NCBI RefSeq assembly: GCF_000701405.1
Contig: NZ_JNIV01000072.1
Span: 1-23,654 of the forward strand
Origin: Deinococcus marmoris DSM 12784
GTDB taxonomy: Bacteria; Deinococcota; Deinococci; Deinococcales; Deinococcaceae
DNA: 23,654 nucleotides
Direction of reading: 5' to 3'
Part shown: piece after piece, positions 1-11,065 of the stretch
Layout of the letters: the number at the start of each line of letters is the position of its first letter
Numbering within the stretch: the first letter of the stretch is position 1
Program-made: the position numbers and the translations under genes
Notes under the pieces: model-generated
Database searches by the model: none
Told to the model about the DNA's origin: nothing
What the model saw: the letters and a program-made list of their open reading frames with translations, nothing else

Positions 1-411
1 AAGCGGGAATGCTGGGTCATGCGCGAGTTGGATTTTCTGGAAGAGCGTGGGGCGTGGAAAGATTTGAACGCGCTGGTGCGCGTTCGTTCAACACGAACTG
101 TAGGCCAGAAAACCAGTGTGGAAGAGCGCTTCTATTTGACCAGTATGCGAAACCATGCCGCACTGATTCTGAGAACGAGCCGACTGCATTGGGGCATAGA
201 AAACCAGCTTCACTGGGTGCTGGACGTGGTTTTTGATGATGATGCTTCAAAGGTCAAGAACCGAATTGCAACCCAGAATTGGGTCATGGTGCGGCAGATG
301 GCTGCCCATCTGCTGCGGCGTGAAGGGACGGGCAAGGGAAGCTTGGCCTCCAAACAGTTCCGCGCCACGATGGATTTGCCATTTCTAGAGGCTGTCCTGA
401 CTTTGCGGTAG
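1..411 (+). CDS. ISAs1-family DDE transposase, C-terminal part (5' end outside window)
   Basis: This is the C-terminal ~136 residues of a cut-and-paste transposase. The frame is open from the first base (KRECWV precedes the first Met at 19), so the gene starts upstream. Family hallmarks seen are the RNHW-like segment (LHWGIENQLHWVLDVVF), in which the Glu of the third catalytic position normally lies, then DDASKVKN, and a tail ending FLEAVLTLR. ISAs1/H-repeat transposases are typically ~370 residues, so about two thirds is missing from the window. Whether the complete copy is active cannot be judged. The family call is firm; the subgroup was not determined. Confidence 0.85.
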   Translation, partial: KRECWVMRELDFLEERGAWKDLNALVRVRSTRTVGQKTSVEERFYLTSMRNHAALILRTSRLHWGIENQLHWVLDVVFDDDASKVKNRIATQNWVMVRQMAAHLLRREGTGKGSLASKQFRATMDLPFLEAVLTLR

Positions 412-416
412 CCCTG
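1..416 (+). mobile_element. Right end of an ISAs1-family insertion sequence (partial)
   Basis: The window opens inside an insertion sequence. The transposase tail reads in frame from base 1 to the stop at 409-411. The stop runs straight into GTAGCCCTG, ending about 416, which I take as the outer tip of the right inverted repeat, because ISAs1-type elements end very close to the transposase stop. The left end and target duplication are outside the window, so the exact boundary is inferred to within a few bases. The element sits against the 3' end of the minus-strand gene 385-1239. Confidence 0.6.
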
Positions 417-1239
417 CTTTACTGGTGACTCTGGCTTCCGACTCGCCTTCCGGTTTTCCTTCCCGCAGTTCGTCGGCCCGGTCCTGCATGTCGTGGGCCA
501 GTCCGTCCAGGGCCTGCGCCTGGGCCTTGCTGGACGCCCCCGTATGGCCCATCCTCTGCGCGACGGCTCCGCCGATCTGGGTCAGTGCCTCGATCTGTTC
601 GGGCGCGGCCTCGTCCAGTTGGCTGATGCGTTCGACGATGTCCTGGCCCACCTCGGCCAGCGCCGACGCCTCGTGGGCCGCGCTGAAGTGCTGAATCTCG
701 CCGATCACGCGCTGGTGGTCATTCAGCACTTCCTCAAGCTCTCCGGCCTGCTCCAGCGTCCTGGCCTGCGCCTGCGCCGCACCGATGATGCTGTACAGCG
801 CCTGAAGCTGTTCGCCCACGCGGCTGTGGATGCTCCTGAGCCGGGACACGTTCAGCTCGTCCACCGGGGTCTGCGCCACGTCGTCCAGGGCCAGACAGAC
901 CAGCCGGTTCAGCGTTTGCGCCGCCGTGACCTGCTGCTCGCCGTTCTCCACGATGTCCAGCAGCGCCTGGGTCTGCCCACCGCGCTCGTCGGGGGTGGCC
1001 CCCAGCGGCAGCGTGCGAATCTGCTCGGCGGTCAGGTGGATGACCTGCCGCAGCGCGTCGGTGGCCGCCAGTCCCTGCTGCCCGGTGCGGATGATCTCTT
1101 CGAGCAGACTGCTCTGCGCCCAGCCCGCCGCGCCGACATGCTCGCGGGCACGCACTTCCGAGACGCGCAGGCGCTGGCTGTGGGCGGCGTGCTGGGCGTC
1201 GGCCATCAACCCGTCCCGCTGATCCTTCCCCGAATTCAC
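385..1239 (-). CDS. Hypothetical helical protein, 3' end replaced by an insertion sequence
   Basis: I do not recognise the family. The product (284 residues from GTG 1239) is almost entirely predicted helix, rich in Ala, Glu, Gln and Leu, with no signal peptide or membrane span. Segments such as LEEIIRTGQQGLAATDALRQ and LNRLVCLALDDVAQ suggest a helical-bundle or coiled-coil architecture, loosely like the signalling helices of chemoreceptors, but no diagnostic motif is present. An ATG at 1206 (MADAQHAAHS) is an alternative start. The last 9-10 codons (LPQSQDSL, stop 385) lie within the IS, so the native C-terminus is probably lost and the ORF is chimeric. Dense Gln/Glu/Ala helices also create long spurious open frames on the other strand. 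Confidence 0.6.
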   Translation of the reverse strand: MNSGKDQRDGLMADAQHAAHSQRLRVSEVRAREHVGAAGWAQSSLLEEIIRTGQQGLAATDALRQVIHLTAEQIRTLPLGATPDERGGQTQALLDIVENGEQQVTAAQTLNRLVCLALDDVAQTPVDELNVSRLRSIHSRVGEQLQALYSIIGAAQAQARTLEQAGELEEVLNDHQRVIGEIQHFSAAHEASALAEVGQDIVERISQLDEAAPEQIEALTQIGGAVAQRMGHTGASSKAQAQALDGLAHDMQDRADELREGKPEGESEARVTSKAGLPQSQDSL

Positions 1240-1376
1240 GGCTGACCCGATTCTGGACGCGCCCAGATGCCGCTAGGAGACCAGACGCGCCTGGGAGAAC
1301 AGTTGGAAGTTGCAATGCGGCTCACACTCCGTATCCTCGCGCCTGCGGGCCGCCCGGAAGGTGAGCCGCACCCCGC

Positions 1377-1406
1377 TTGCCGATTGCCGTCCCGCCCGCG
1401 TATACT
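1377..1406 (+). promoter_or_regulatory. Sigma-70-type promoter of rplS
   Basis: TTGCCG at 1377-1382 and TATACT at 1401-1406 with an 18-bp spacer lie about 130 bp before the rplS start. A second, weaker candidate (TTGCAA 1310-1315, 16 bp, TATCCT 1332-1337) lies further upstream. No other gene lies between, so rplS is expected to be transcribed from here. Confidence 0.6.
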
Positions 1407-1539
1407 TCCAAGGCCCGGCCCGGCTGTCAGCGTGCAGCCGCGCCCGCATCTGGTGCAAAGAACGCCTCTGCCCGCGCCTCCTGTTCAATCCTGGGAGGGC
1501 TGGAACCGTGGGGCGGTCCGCTGACCAAAGGAGCCAAGC
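1407..1539 (+). other. Structured 5' leader of rplS mRNA
   Basis: About 125-130 nt of untranslated leader separate the promoter from rplS. Several short stems can be drawn: GGCTG/CAGCC, CCTCC/GGAGG, and an imperfect stem-loop GGAaCCG-tgggg-CGGTCC ending just before the Shine-Dalgarno AAAGGAG (about 1530-1536). Ribosomal-protein leaders often mediate autogenous control, but I do not recognise a described L19 leader here. The regulatory role is inference. Confidence 0.3.
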
Positions 1540-2049
1540 ATGAGCAACATCAAAGTGAACCGTGGCGCGATCCTGCGCGCCGTCGAGCAGCCGCACATCA
1601 AGACCGACCACCCCGAGTTCCGCCCCGGCGACACCGTGCGCGTGGAAACCAAAGTGGTGGAAGGCAACCGCACCCGCAACCAGGCGTTTGAAGGCGTGGT
1701 CATCGCCCTGAACGGCTCGGGCAGCCGCAAGAGCTTCACCGTCCGCAAGATCTCGTTCGGTGAGGGCGTGGAGCGCGTGTTCCCCTTCAGCAGCCCCCTG
1801 CTGGCCAAGGTCACCGTGCTGGAGCGCGGCAAGGTCCGCCGCGCCAAGCTGTACTACCTGCGCGATCTGCGTGGCAAGGCCGCCCGTATCAAGAGCGACC
1901 GCAGCCGCGTGATGAAGGACGCTGAGGCCAGCAAGACCGCCAGGGCAAGCAAGCAGGCCGCCGATCAGGCCGCCGCCTCCCAGGCTGCCGAAGCTGCTGC
2001 CGCGCCCGCCGCGCAGACCGAAGCCGCCCCCGAAACCCAGGGCGAATAA
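1540..2049 (+). CDS. rplS: 50S ribosomal protein L19
   Basis: This is ribosomal protein L19, which sits at the 30S-50S interface. The first ~115 residues match the family along their length: [32 protein letters not shown], and the C-terminal family block [20 protein letters not shown]. The product has 169 residues against ~115 for most bacteria. The extra ~50 residues are a low-complexity Ala/Gln/Glu tail ([20 protein letters not shown]), similar to extensions of several Deinococcus ribosomal proteins. ATG 1540 is supported by a strong AAAGGAG 5-8 nt upstream, one of the few clear Shine-Dalgarno sites in the window. It stands alone here, without the rpsP-rimM-trmD neighbours usual in other bacteria. 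Confidence 0.98.
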   Translation: MSNIKVNRGAILRAVEQPHIKTDHPEFRPGDTVRVETKVVEGNRTRNQAFEGVVIALNGSGSRKSFTVRKISFGEGVERVFPFSSPLLAKVTVLERGKVRRAKLYYLRDLRGKAARIKSDRSRVMKDAEASKTARASKQAADQAAASQAAEAAAAPAAQTEAAPETQGE

Positions 2050-2068
2050 GTCCCGGATTTGAAGTCAT

Positions 2069-2101
2069 GCCGCCTGCCCTCCGGGGTGGGCGGCTTTTTT
2101 T
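2069..2101 (+). terminator. Rho-independent terminator of rplS
   Basis: An 11-bp stem (2069-2079 with 2084-2094, two G-T wobbles) closes a TCCG tetraloop and is followed by seven T residues (2095-2101). It lies 19 bp after the rplS stop and ends that transcript before the convergent protease gene. Confidence 0.9.
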
Positions 2102-2191
2102 GGGCTTGGCGTTCAGGGCCGCGTGATGTTCATGATTGGCACGCGCTGACCCTCACGCCTTTTTCGGGGGCGAAGGGAGTGCTGGGCGGCT

Positions 2192-4297
2192 CTATCTGGG
2201 AATCAAGTCGCCCACATCCACCTGCGGCAGGGACGCCCCCAGCGTGACGGACTGCTCGGCGCGGGGTTCGCCTACCTCGCCGTAGATGCCGTTGCCGTCG
2301 CGGTCCCGGCCCCCGACAATGGTAAAACTGCCTTCTCCCAGATAGGCATTGAAGCGGCCCAGGGCGTCCACGGGGGGCTGAAAGACCAGCCCGCGCGAAT
2401 CCTGAAGGCGCAGGCCCAGCGTGTCGCTGATGGCGGGCGCACCCAGCGCGGCGGCGGCGTTGATCATGCCGGAGCCGAACAGCGGATCGCGCCCGGTTGC
2501 CCCCAGATCGGTGGCGGTGGCGTTCAGGCGGGCCAGGGTGGAGGCGGGGTCGTTCGTCACGCCCTTGCTCAGCAGCAGCGCGGCCAGTGCGGCCACCTGC
2601 GGGGCGGCCTGACTGGTGCCCGCCTGGGCCTCGTAGCCTGGCTGCCCCCTGGCGTAGTCCCAGCCTGTAGACAGCACGAGGTCCTGAAACGGCTGACCGT
2701 TGAACACGCCGCCGTTGAAGGTGCCGGGGTCCCGCAGCGGATCGGTGCCTCCCGGCGCGCTGAGCTGCACACTGTCGTAGGCGCTGCTGTAGACCGCGTG
2801 TTTGGGGGCGCTGCCGCCCGAGAGGGTCACGCTGCCCACCGCCACCGCCGCCGGACAGGCCGCCGGGTAGTAGGGCACTGTGCCGTAGCCGTTGCCCGCC
2901 GCCGCGATGACCAGCGATCCGGCGTCACGGGCGTCCTGGACGGCCTCGCACATGGGGCGGGCGGTGTCGGCGCTGATGGGCGCACCCAGGCTCAGGTTGA
3001 TCACGGCAGCCTGCTGCGGATTGGTGAGTGTCTTGCCCCCCAGCGTGATCGGCAGGCCAGCGGCGTAGCGCACGGCCAGGGCCACGTCAGCAATGTTGGC
3101 GTCGCCCGCCACGTCGATCACCCGGATGGGCAGCACCTTCACGTTGGCCTGCCGCACCGCACCCACCACGCCAGTCAGGCTGCACCCCACGCAGGACGGC
3201 GTGTTCTGCGCCGTGTTCTGGCCCCAGCGGGCCGCGATGATCCCGGTCACATGGGTGCCGTGGCTGCCCGTGGTGCGGGTCTGGTCCCCCGGATCGGTGG
3301 GATCGTCGTCCGTGCTATTGCCGTCGCCATTCTGGGAATCGGTCAGCAGGTCCAGCGCGCCCTCGCCCGGTTTCCAGAGCGCACCTTCCAGATCGGGGTG
3401 GTCAAAGCGCACGCCGCTGTCCAGCACCGCCACCGTCACGGGCCGCGAGTACGCGCCGCCCTCCATGTCGCGCCACACGGCGGGATAGCCCAGCAGCCGG
3501 AAAGGCCATTGCAGCGCGGCGTACTGGTCCGTGGGTTCCAGCGGCTGCGCCAGCGGGGGCTGAGGAAGAGTCTGGGCGTGCAACAGGGCATTGGGAACGG
3601 CGTACTCCACCCGTGGATCGGCCCGCAGGAGTCGCAGGGCAGCTTCCACATCCCCTACCTGCAACGCGGCGGTGTCCGTGGACAGCGGGCGGCTGGAGGT
3701 CACGCTCAGGGCGGCTGCCCGCAGGGTTTGCCCGGCGCGCTCGCTGACGCCGCCTGATCCTCTGACGCTTGCTGCCCCGTCCACATCCCGGTATTTGACG
3801 ATGATGCCGCGCGCCTGCCCTTCCCCCGACTGAGGGGCTGTGGGTCCAGTGCCCGTTCGCAGGTCCTGACCCTGCGCCGTGGCCTCGTCGCGCAGTCGGC
3901 CTTTCAGGACATATTGATCGGCTTTTACAGTCCAGGTGGCAGTGCCACGCGGCGCTTCACCCTCGGGCAGTGACCACTCAATCGTGATCTGGCCCGTCAA
4001 TGCGGCCTGATCCGCCGTCAGCGGTGTGGCCACGCCCCGGTCTGCGCTGACCTGCACGTTCACGTCCCCCTGCCCGGAGGTGGGCGAGACCTGGAGCCAG
4101 GCGGGTTTCCCGGCCACGCTCCACTTCCCCGCAAACGGCTGCGTGGCCTGCGCGCCCCGCCCCGTGCCGAGGCTCAGCGACAGGTCCGCCAGGGGCAGCG
4201 GCGCGGACGGGGTACAGGCGGCCAGCGTGCAGGCCAGCAGCAGGCCCAGGGACAGGGTGGACAGGGGCGACAGGGTGGACAGGGAGAGACGGACCAT
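2192..4297 (-). CDS. S8 family (subtilisin-like) serine protease, lipoprotein
   Basis: This is a secreted or surface-anchored subtilase of 701 residues. ATG 4297 is chosen because it places a signal peptide at the N-terminus with lipobox LAAC (Cys28); the frame stays open upstream to 4435 but reads as Pro-rich non-signal sequence. After the anchor comes a ~70-residue BACON-like Ig segment (WLQVSPTSGQGDVNV), then a propeptide region (RGIIVKYRDV), then the catalytic domain. The triad is visible: Asp293 (VAVLDSGV), His346 (GSHGTHVTG), Ser562 (GTSQAAPQ), with oxyanion Asn469 (AAAGNG). An acidic loop (DSQNGDGNSTDDD) sits between Asp and His, and the C-terminal domain carries a DRDGNGIYGE calcium-loop-like motif (665-673). 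The protein is probably active and takes part in envelope or nutrient proteolysis. Confidence 0.92.
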   Translation of the reverse strand: MVRLSLSTLSPLSTLSLGLLLACTLAACTPSAPLPLADLSLSLGTGRGAQATQPFAGKWSVAGKPAWLQVSPTSGQGDVNVQVSADRGVATPLTADQAALTGQITIEWSLPEGEAPRGTATWTVKADQYVLKGRLRDEATAQGQDLRTGTGPTAPQSGEGQARGIIVKYRDVDGAASVRGSGGVSERAGQTLRAAALSVTSSRPLSTDTAALQVGDVEAALRLLRADPRVEYAVPNALLHAQTLPQPPLAQPLEPTDQYAALQWPFRLLGYPAVWRDMEGGAYSRPVTVAVLDSGVRFDHPDLEGALWKPGEGALDLLTDSQNGDGNSTDDDPTDPGDQTRTTGSHGTHVTGIIAARWGQNTAQNTPSCVGCSLTGVVGAVRQANVKVLPIRVIDVAGDANIADVALAVRYAAGLPITLGGKTLTNPQQAAVINLSLGAPISADTARPMCEAVQDARDAGSLVIAAAGNGYGTVPYYPAACPAAVAVGSVTLSGGSAPKHAVYSSAYDSVQLSAPGGTDPLRDPGTFNGGVFNGQPFQDLVLSTGWDYARGQPGYEAQAGTSQAAPQVAALAALLLSKGVTNDPASTLARLNATATDLGATGRDPLFGSGMINAAAALGAPAISDTLGLRLQDSRGLVFQPPVDALGRFNAYLGEGSFTIVGGRDRDGNGIYGEVGEPRAEQSVTLGASLPQVDVGDLIPR

Positions 4298-4355
4298 CTC
4301 TGCCCAGCATGGCGTATGGCCGTGGCCGCTGTGTGAAAGGGATGCGGACCACACA

Positions 4356-4390
4356 GGGGGAGGGCAGTGGGGGGGCTGCGCAGGTGAGGG
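4356..4390 (+). other. Potential G-quadruplex between divergent genes
   Basis: G5-A-G3-CAGT-G7 followed by a further GGG at 4388-4390 gives four or more G-tracts on the plus strand. It lies in the shared upstream region of the protease (minus) and the DUF2227 gene (plus), 59 bp or more from either start codon. Folding is inferred from sequence only. Confidence 0.35.
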
Positions 4391-4449
4391 CCGCAGCAGG
4401 TCCGGCGGGGGTCTGGCAAAATCCTTCTCCAGCACAGCACAATGGGCAG

Positions 4450-4998
<549 letters not shown>

Positions 4999-5014
4999 CA
5001 TTCTGGAAACTTCT

Positions 5015-5752
5015 CTACTCGATTTGCAGCAGTTCCCGGTGCGCCAGCCCGCGCCCGCTCGCCACCTGCCACGCTCCCCGCGCGTCGCCGCGTTCCACCC
5101 GCGCCATAAAGCCCGCGTCGGCGGCCAGCGTGGTCAGCAGCCAGAAGTCGCCCCAGACTTCCAGACCCCACTGCGCCTGCATAGCTTTGGACGCCGCCAC
5201 CCAGACCGGCTCCGAGAGGTGTTCCAGCGGGGCGATGAAATGCCACTCGCCGTCTGTGCCGGGGGTGCGGGCCACCTCGCGGTGATACTCGCGTTTCTCG
5301 CGGCCACTCATGGCTTCCCAGGTGCCTTCCGCGCAGTAGTGGGCCGGAAAGGCGCTGAAGGTGTCGCGGCAGCGGGTGGGGCGGGCCTCGTACTGGGTGC
5401 AGGCTCCGGTTGCGCGGTCCAGCAGCGGGCAGAAGCCCACCTCCTGACGGTGGCGCTGCACGTATTGCGCGTCGTCCTTCGCGGTCCTCGCGTTCTGGAG
5501 GGCCGCGCGGGCATGCGCCTCCACGGCCTCGGCCTGCGCGCCCTCAATGGCGCGGGCGGTGATGATCGCCTCGGCCAGCGACACCCGGATGGGCATGTTG
5601 CAGCACTGGAAACACCCTGCCCCGCAGAACACCTTGCCGCCGCGCGCCGTATAGCCCGCCTGCCATTTGTCGGCCTGCCGCCCATAACGGTCATAGGCCC
5701 GCTGCACGGGGGCCGTGACCGGATCAGTGGGAGGAAAAGAGGCGCGCGTCAT
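5015..5752 (-). CDS. YkgJ family cysteine-cluster protein
   Basis: This 245-residue protein belongs to the UPF0153/YkgJ family, thought to bind a zinc or iron-sulfur centre; its reaction is unknown. The N-terminal cluster is Cys43, Cys47, Cys50 and Cys51 ([10 protein letters not shown]). The second cluster is Cys108 (GFCPLLD), Cys118 ([10 protein letters not shown]) and Cys128 (TRCRDTFS). ATG 5752 is chosen because the family match begins there and because a TAGGCT -10 box stands seven bases upstream; the longer frame reaching 5896 would overlap the Nudix gene. It lies 55 bp downstream of the Nudix gene on the same strand, so it may be both the last gene of that operon and separately transcribed. 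Confidence 0.88.
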   Translation of the reverse strand: MTRASFPPTDPVTAPVQRAYDRYGRQADKWQAGYTARGGKVFCGAGCFQCCNMPIRVSLAEAIITARAIEGAQAEAVEAHARAALQNARTAKDDAQYVQRHRQEVGFCPLLDRATGACTQYEARPTRCRDTFSAFPAHYCAEGTWEAMSGREKREYHREVARTPGTDGEWHFIAPLEHLSEPVWVAASKAMQAQWGLEVWGDFWLLTTLAADAGFMARVERGDARGAWQVASGRGLAHRELLQIE

Positions 5753-5759
5753 GCGGCGC

Positions 5760-5765
5760 AGCCTA
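5760..5765 (-). promoter_or_regulatory. Leaderless-type -10 box of the YkgJ gene
   Basis: TAGGCT on the minus strand is followed by seven bases and then ATG 5752. The spacing places the transcription start at or next to the A of the start codon. No clear -35 box is seen. Confidence 0.5.
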
Positions 5766-5807
5766 CCGTGCCGCCGCGTGCAGGATGGAGAGGTGGGTGG
5801 GATTGAT

Positions 5808-6798
<991 letters not shown>

Positions 6799-6802
<4 letters not shown>

Positions 6803-7146
6803 TCGCCTTTCTCCTTGCGGGTCCAGCGGTTGGCGTCGCGGGTTTCCACCTTGTCCATCATGCGGGCAAAACCGCGCTCCAGGCTGATTCCACGCTCATT
6901 GGCCATGCAGATCATCACGAACAGCAGGTCCGCCAGTTCCAGCTCCAGGTCGCCCGCGTCCTCGCCGGGCTTGGGCGTCTTGCCGTTCTCGTGGGCGATT
7001 ACGCGGGCCACCTCGCCCGCTTCCTCGCTCAGGCGGGCCATCAGCAGCAGCGGCGGAAAATAGCCCTCCTTGAATTGCGAGACATACGCGTCCACACGGG
7101 CGCTGGCATCGGAAAAGGTCAGGGCGTCGGGGCTGGGCGGGGACAT
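6799..7146 (-). CDS. MazG-like nucleotide pyrophosphohydrolase (YpjD type)
   Basis: This 115-residue single MazG domain hydrolyses (d)NTPs to monophosphate and pyrophosphate in characterised relatives. The family metal motif EExxE...ExxD is intact: Glu41, Glu42, Glu45, then Glu70 and Asp73 (LELELADLLF). The ends (VDAYVSQFKEGYFPP and KVETRDANRWTRKE) resemble Bacillus YpjD rather than the long two-domain MazG. ATG 7146 has a TAGCCT -10 box six bases upstream. It leads the cluster with the yfiT-like and Nudix genes, consistent with nucleotide-pool sanitation. Confidence 0.92.
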
Positions 7147-7152
7147 GCCCGC

Positions 7153-7158
7153 AGGCTA
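7153..7158 (-). promoter_or_regulatory. Leaderless-type -10 box of the mazG-yfiT-Nudix operon
   Basis: TAGCCT on the minus strand stands six bases before ATG 7146. No upstream gene on this strand could read through, because a terminator lies at 7199-7231. Confidence 0.55.
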
Positions 7159-7198
7159 GCGCGTGGGCGGAGCGGAGCAGAAACAGATGGAGCAGATC

Positions 7199-7231
7199 AA
7201 AAAAAGCCCCTCTCCGCAATGGAGAGGGGCC
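7199..7231 (-). terminator. Rho-independent terminator of the DUF4384 lipoprotein gene
   Basis: On the minus strand a perfect 10-bp stem (GCCCCTCTCC with GGAGAGGGGC, loop ATTGC) is followed by eight T residues. It lies 14 bp after the stop codon at 7246. Confidence 0.93.
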
Positions 7232-7245
7232 AGGATCAGGGTTCT

Positions 7246-7749
7246 TTAGCGGATGTACAGGAAGGTTTCCTGCACGTCGCGGTCACCCACGGCGTAGGGG
7301 TCCAGATAGGCGGTGGTGGTCGAGTTCCAGCGGTTGCTGTCGTAGCTGCCGCTCAGCACGATGGCGGTGGTGGGGCGCACGCGGGTGAAGATGGCGCGCA
7401 CGCGCTGAATGCCGCGCGGCTCGGCCAGGTTGTACATCACGCCGTCCTCAGCACGCGGGAAAAAGGTGGTTCCGGCGTTGACGTAGACGTTCTGGGCCAG
7501 CACGCTGGCAAAGCCGTTGCTTTGCAGGGCGATCAGGGTCACGTAGCCGGGCGTGCGGGCGCTGAACTGAAAGCGCACGGCCTCGCCCACGCCGTAGGTG
7601 CTGCCCTCGCCCCGATCAGGCCGCAAGCCGGTGATCAGGTTGCTGCGCTGGGGCTGAATCTGAACATTGGCGTTGGCGTCGGGCCGAACGGTGACGGTGC
7701 AGGCGCTGAGACCCAGGGCCAGCGCGCCGAACAGAAAGAGTGTACGCAT
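7246..7749 (-). CDS. DUF4384 domain lipoprotein
   Basis: This 167-residue exported lipoprotein has signal MRTLFLFGALALGLSAC with lipobox LSAC (Cys17). The mature part matches the DUF4384 type (FQFSARTPGYVTLIALQSNG, then NVYVNAGTTFFP), a beta-rich domain found in surface or stress-related proteins of several phyla, with no established reaction. An ATG four codons upstream (7761) is rejected because it lies inside a TATGCT -10 box placed seven bases before ATG 7749. The gene is monocistronic, with its own terminator, and diverges from the FtsH gene. Confidence 0.88.
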   Translation of the reverse strand: MRTLFLFGALALGLSACTVTVRPDANANVQIQPQRSNLITGLRPDRGEGSTYGVGEAVRFQFSARTPGYVTLIALQSNGFASVLAQNVYVNAGTTFFPRAEDGVMYNLAEPRGIQRVRAIFTRVRPTTAIVLSGSYDSNRWNSTTTAYLDPYAVGDRDVQETFLYIR

Positions 7750-7756
7750 ACCCGGC

Positions 7757-7762
7757 AGCATA
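7757..7762 (-). promoter_or_regulatory. Leaderless-type -10 box of the lipoprotein gene
   Basis: TATGCT on the minus strand is followed by seven bases and ATG 7749. It overlaps an upstream in-frame ATG, which helps to choose the downstream start. Confidence 0.6.
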
Positions 7763-7815
7763 GGCGCTGAGGCTGACGGGAACCTGAGAAGGAGCCTGTC
7801 TTACATTTCAGATTC

Positions 7816-7838
7816 GTCAGATTCAGGGGAAATCTGAC
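7816..7838. promoter_or_regulatory. Inverted repeat, possible operator
   Basis: GTCAGATT (7816-7823) and AATCTGAC (7831-7838) form a perfect 8-bp inverted repeat with a 7-bp centre. A further CAGATT copy is at 7809-7814. It sits between the divergent lipoprotein and FtsH genes, so a dimeric regulator could act on either. No T-run follows, so it is unlikely to be a terminator. Confidence 0.4.
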
Positions 7839-7931
7839 CTCAGCAAGTTGCGGAGCGGTGCTGAAATACCATGCCCGTATACGGTGCCCAGATACCGCCT
7901 CTGCTGACGGTTGCCCCGGCGGGTGCTGGCA

Positions 7932-7937
7932 TAGCAT
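7932..7937 (+). promoter_or_regulatory. Possible leaderless-type -10 box of the ftsH gene
   Basis: TAGCAT is followed by five bases and ATG 7943. The spacing is one or two bases shorter than for other genes here. TTGCCC at 7911-7916 could act as a -35 with a short 15-bp spacer. Confidence 0.4.
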
Positions 7938-7942
7938 GACGC

Positions 7943-9890
<1,948 letters not shown>

Positions 9891-9904
<14 letters not shown>

Positions 9905-10964
9905 CCGTGGGGCCGGGGAGAGGTTGCGCCAACGGACGCCCCAGGTAATAGCCCTGGCCGTAATCGCTGCCCAGGGCGGTGATCAGGGCCAGTTCGCCGG
10001 GTGTTTCGATGCCCTCGGCCACCACCTCGATGCCCAGCGCGTGGGCGTAGGTGATCAGCGCCTGCACCAGCGGAACGCGGGGATCGTCCGCGTGCAGGCC
10101 CTGTACCAGCGCGCGGTCTAGCTTGACCACGTCCGGCTGAAGTTCGCTCAGGTAGGCCAGACTGGTGTGTCCGGCCCCCAGATCGTCCAGGGCCACCCGC
10201 GCTCCCTCGGCGCGGTAACGCTCCAGGATGCGGCGCAGCAGGGCCAGATCGGGAAACGCCTCGCTCTCGGTCACTTCAAACACCAGGCGGGAGAAATCCG
10301 CGCCCACCTGACGGCACGCCTCGAAGGTGGTCTGAAGGCAGATGTCGGGGTTGTACACCACGCTGGGCGAGAAATTGATGAACAGCCGCTGGCCCGGTGG
10401 CAGCGCCGGATACACCTGCATGATGGCGTGCCTGCGGGCGTGGGCATCGAAGGCGCGGGCCTGTCCGTGGGCGGCAGCGGCCATCAAGAGCGTCTCCGCG
10501 CCCAGTTCCTGCCCCTCCCAGCGGGCACGCACCAGCGCTTCATGGCCGTGAACCTGCATGTCGCGCAGGCGCACGATGGGCTGCACCATGAAATGCACCT
10601 GCTGGGCCGCTCCGGCAAACCAGGGCGTGTTCAGGCGGCGCAGCCACTGCTCCAGCGGCGCAATCTGCCACGGGTCCGGGCCGCCGTCCTGCCACGGCGC
10701 AGCCAGCAATTCATGCCGCTCAGAAACCGAGAAGCTGTCCAGCAGCGTGTTCAGGGCGGCGAAGCTCTCGGGCATCACCACCAGTGCAGGTCCGTAGTTC
10801 TGGTACGTCAGATGGTGGGCCTCCAGCGCCAGCCACAGCTTGCGCTGCACATGGGCGGAGGCGCTGTGCAGCGCGAGCCGGTCCGGTTGGCCCAGGTCTG
10901 TGGGAGACAGGGTCTGGCAGTCACAGGCCCCCAGCGAGGAAGAAGAGGGAAGGTCAGAACCCAT
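9891..10964 (-). CDS. EAL-domain cyclic-di-GMP phosphodiesterase
   Basis: The 357-residue protein has a C-terminal EAL domain (about 122-350), predicted to hydrolyse c-di-GMP to pGpG. Catalytic and metal residues appear intact: Glu142 (HEALVRAR, the EAL motif), Asn197 (INFSP), Glu230 (FEVTES), Asp260-Asp261 (ALDDLGAG), Lys281 (VKLDRAL), Glu317 (AEGIET) and the GYYLGRP loop. The N-terminal ~120 residues are soluble, contain no GGDEF, PAS or GAF signature that I recognise, and may be a sensory module. A TAGAAC box six bases before ATG 10964 is a weak leaderless candidate. It lies 101 bp downstream of mscS on the same strand. Confidence 0.93.
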
Positions 10965-11065
10965 GACGTCGTTCTAGCAGGAGGATTCTGACAAACACAT
11001 CATTCAGGTCTGTTCTGCATTCGGATCAGTTCCGTGAGTCAGGGCTGGTTTTCAGGACAGGGCCA

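Noticed and set aside
493..1245. Long plus-strand open frame of 250 codons
   Set aside because: It is the antisense of the helical-protein gene; its residues (many Arg, His, Leu, Gly) look like a high-GC shadow and no motif is present.
2798..3757. Plus-strand open frame opposite the protease
   Set aside because: Antisense shadow of a gene with intact catalytic motifs; His/Arg/Gly-rich with no domain.
5680..5700. CATAACGGTCATA, vaguely like the radiation/desiccation response motif
   Set aside because: The required TTATG...CATAA palindrome is not met, and it lies inside the YkgJ coding region. No good match was found elsewhere in the window.
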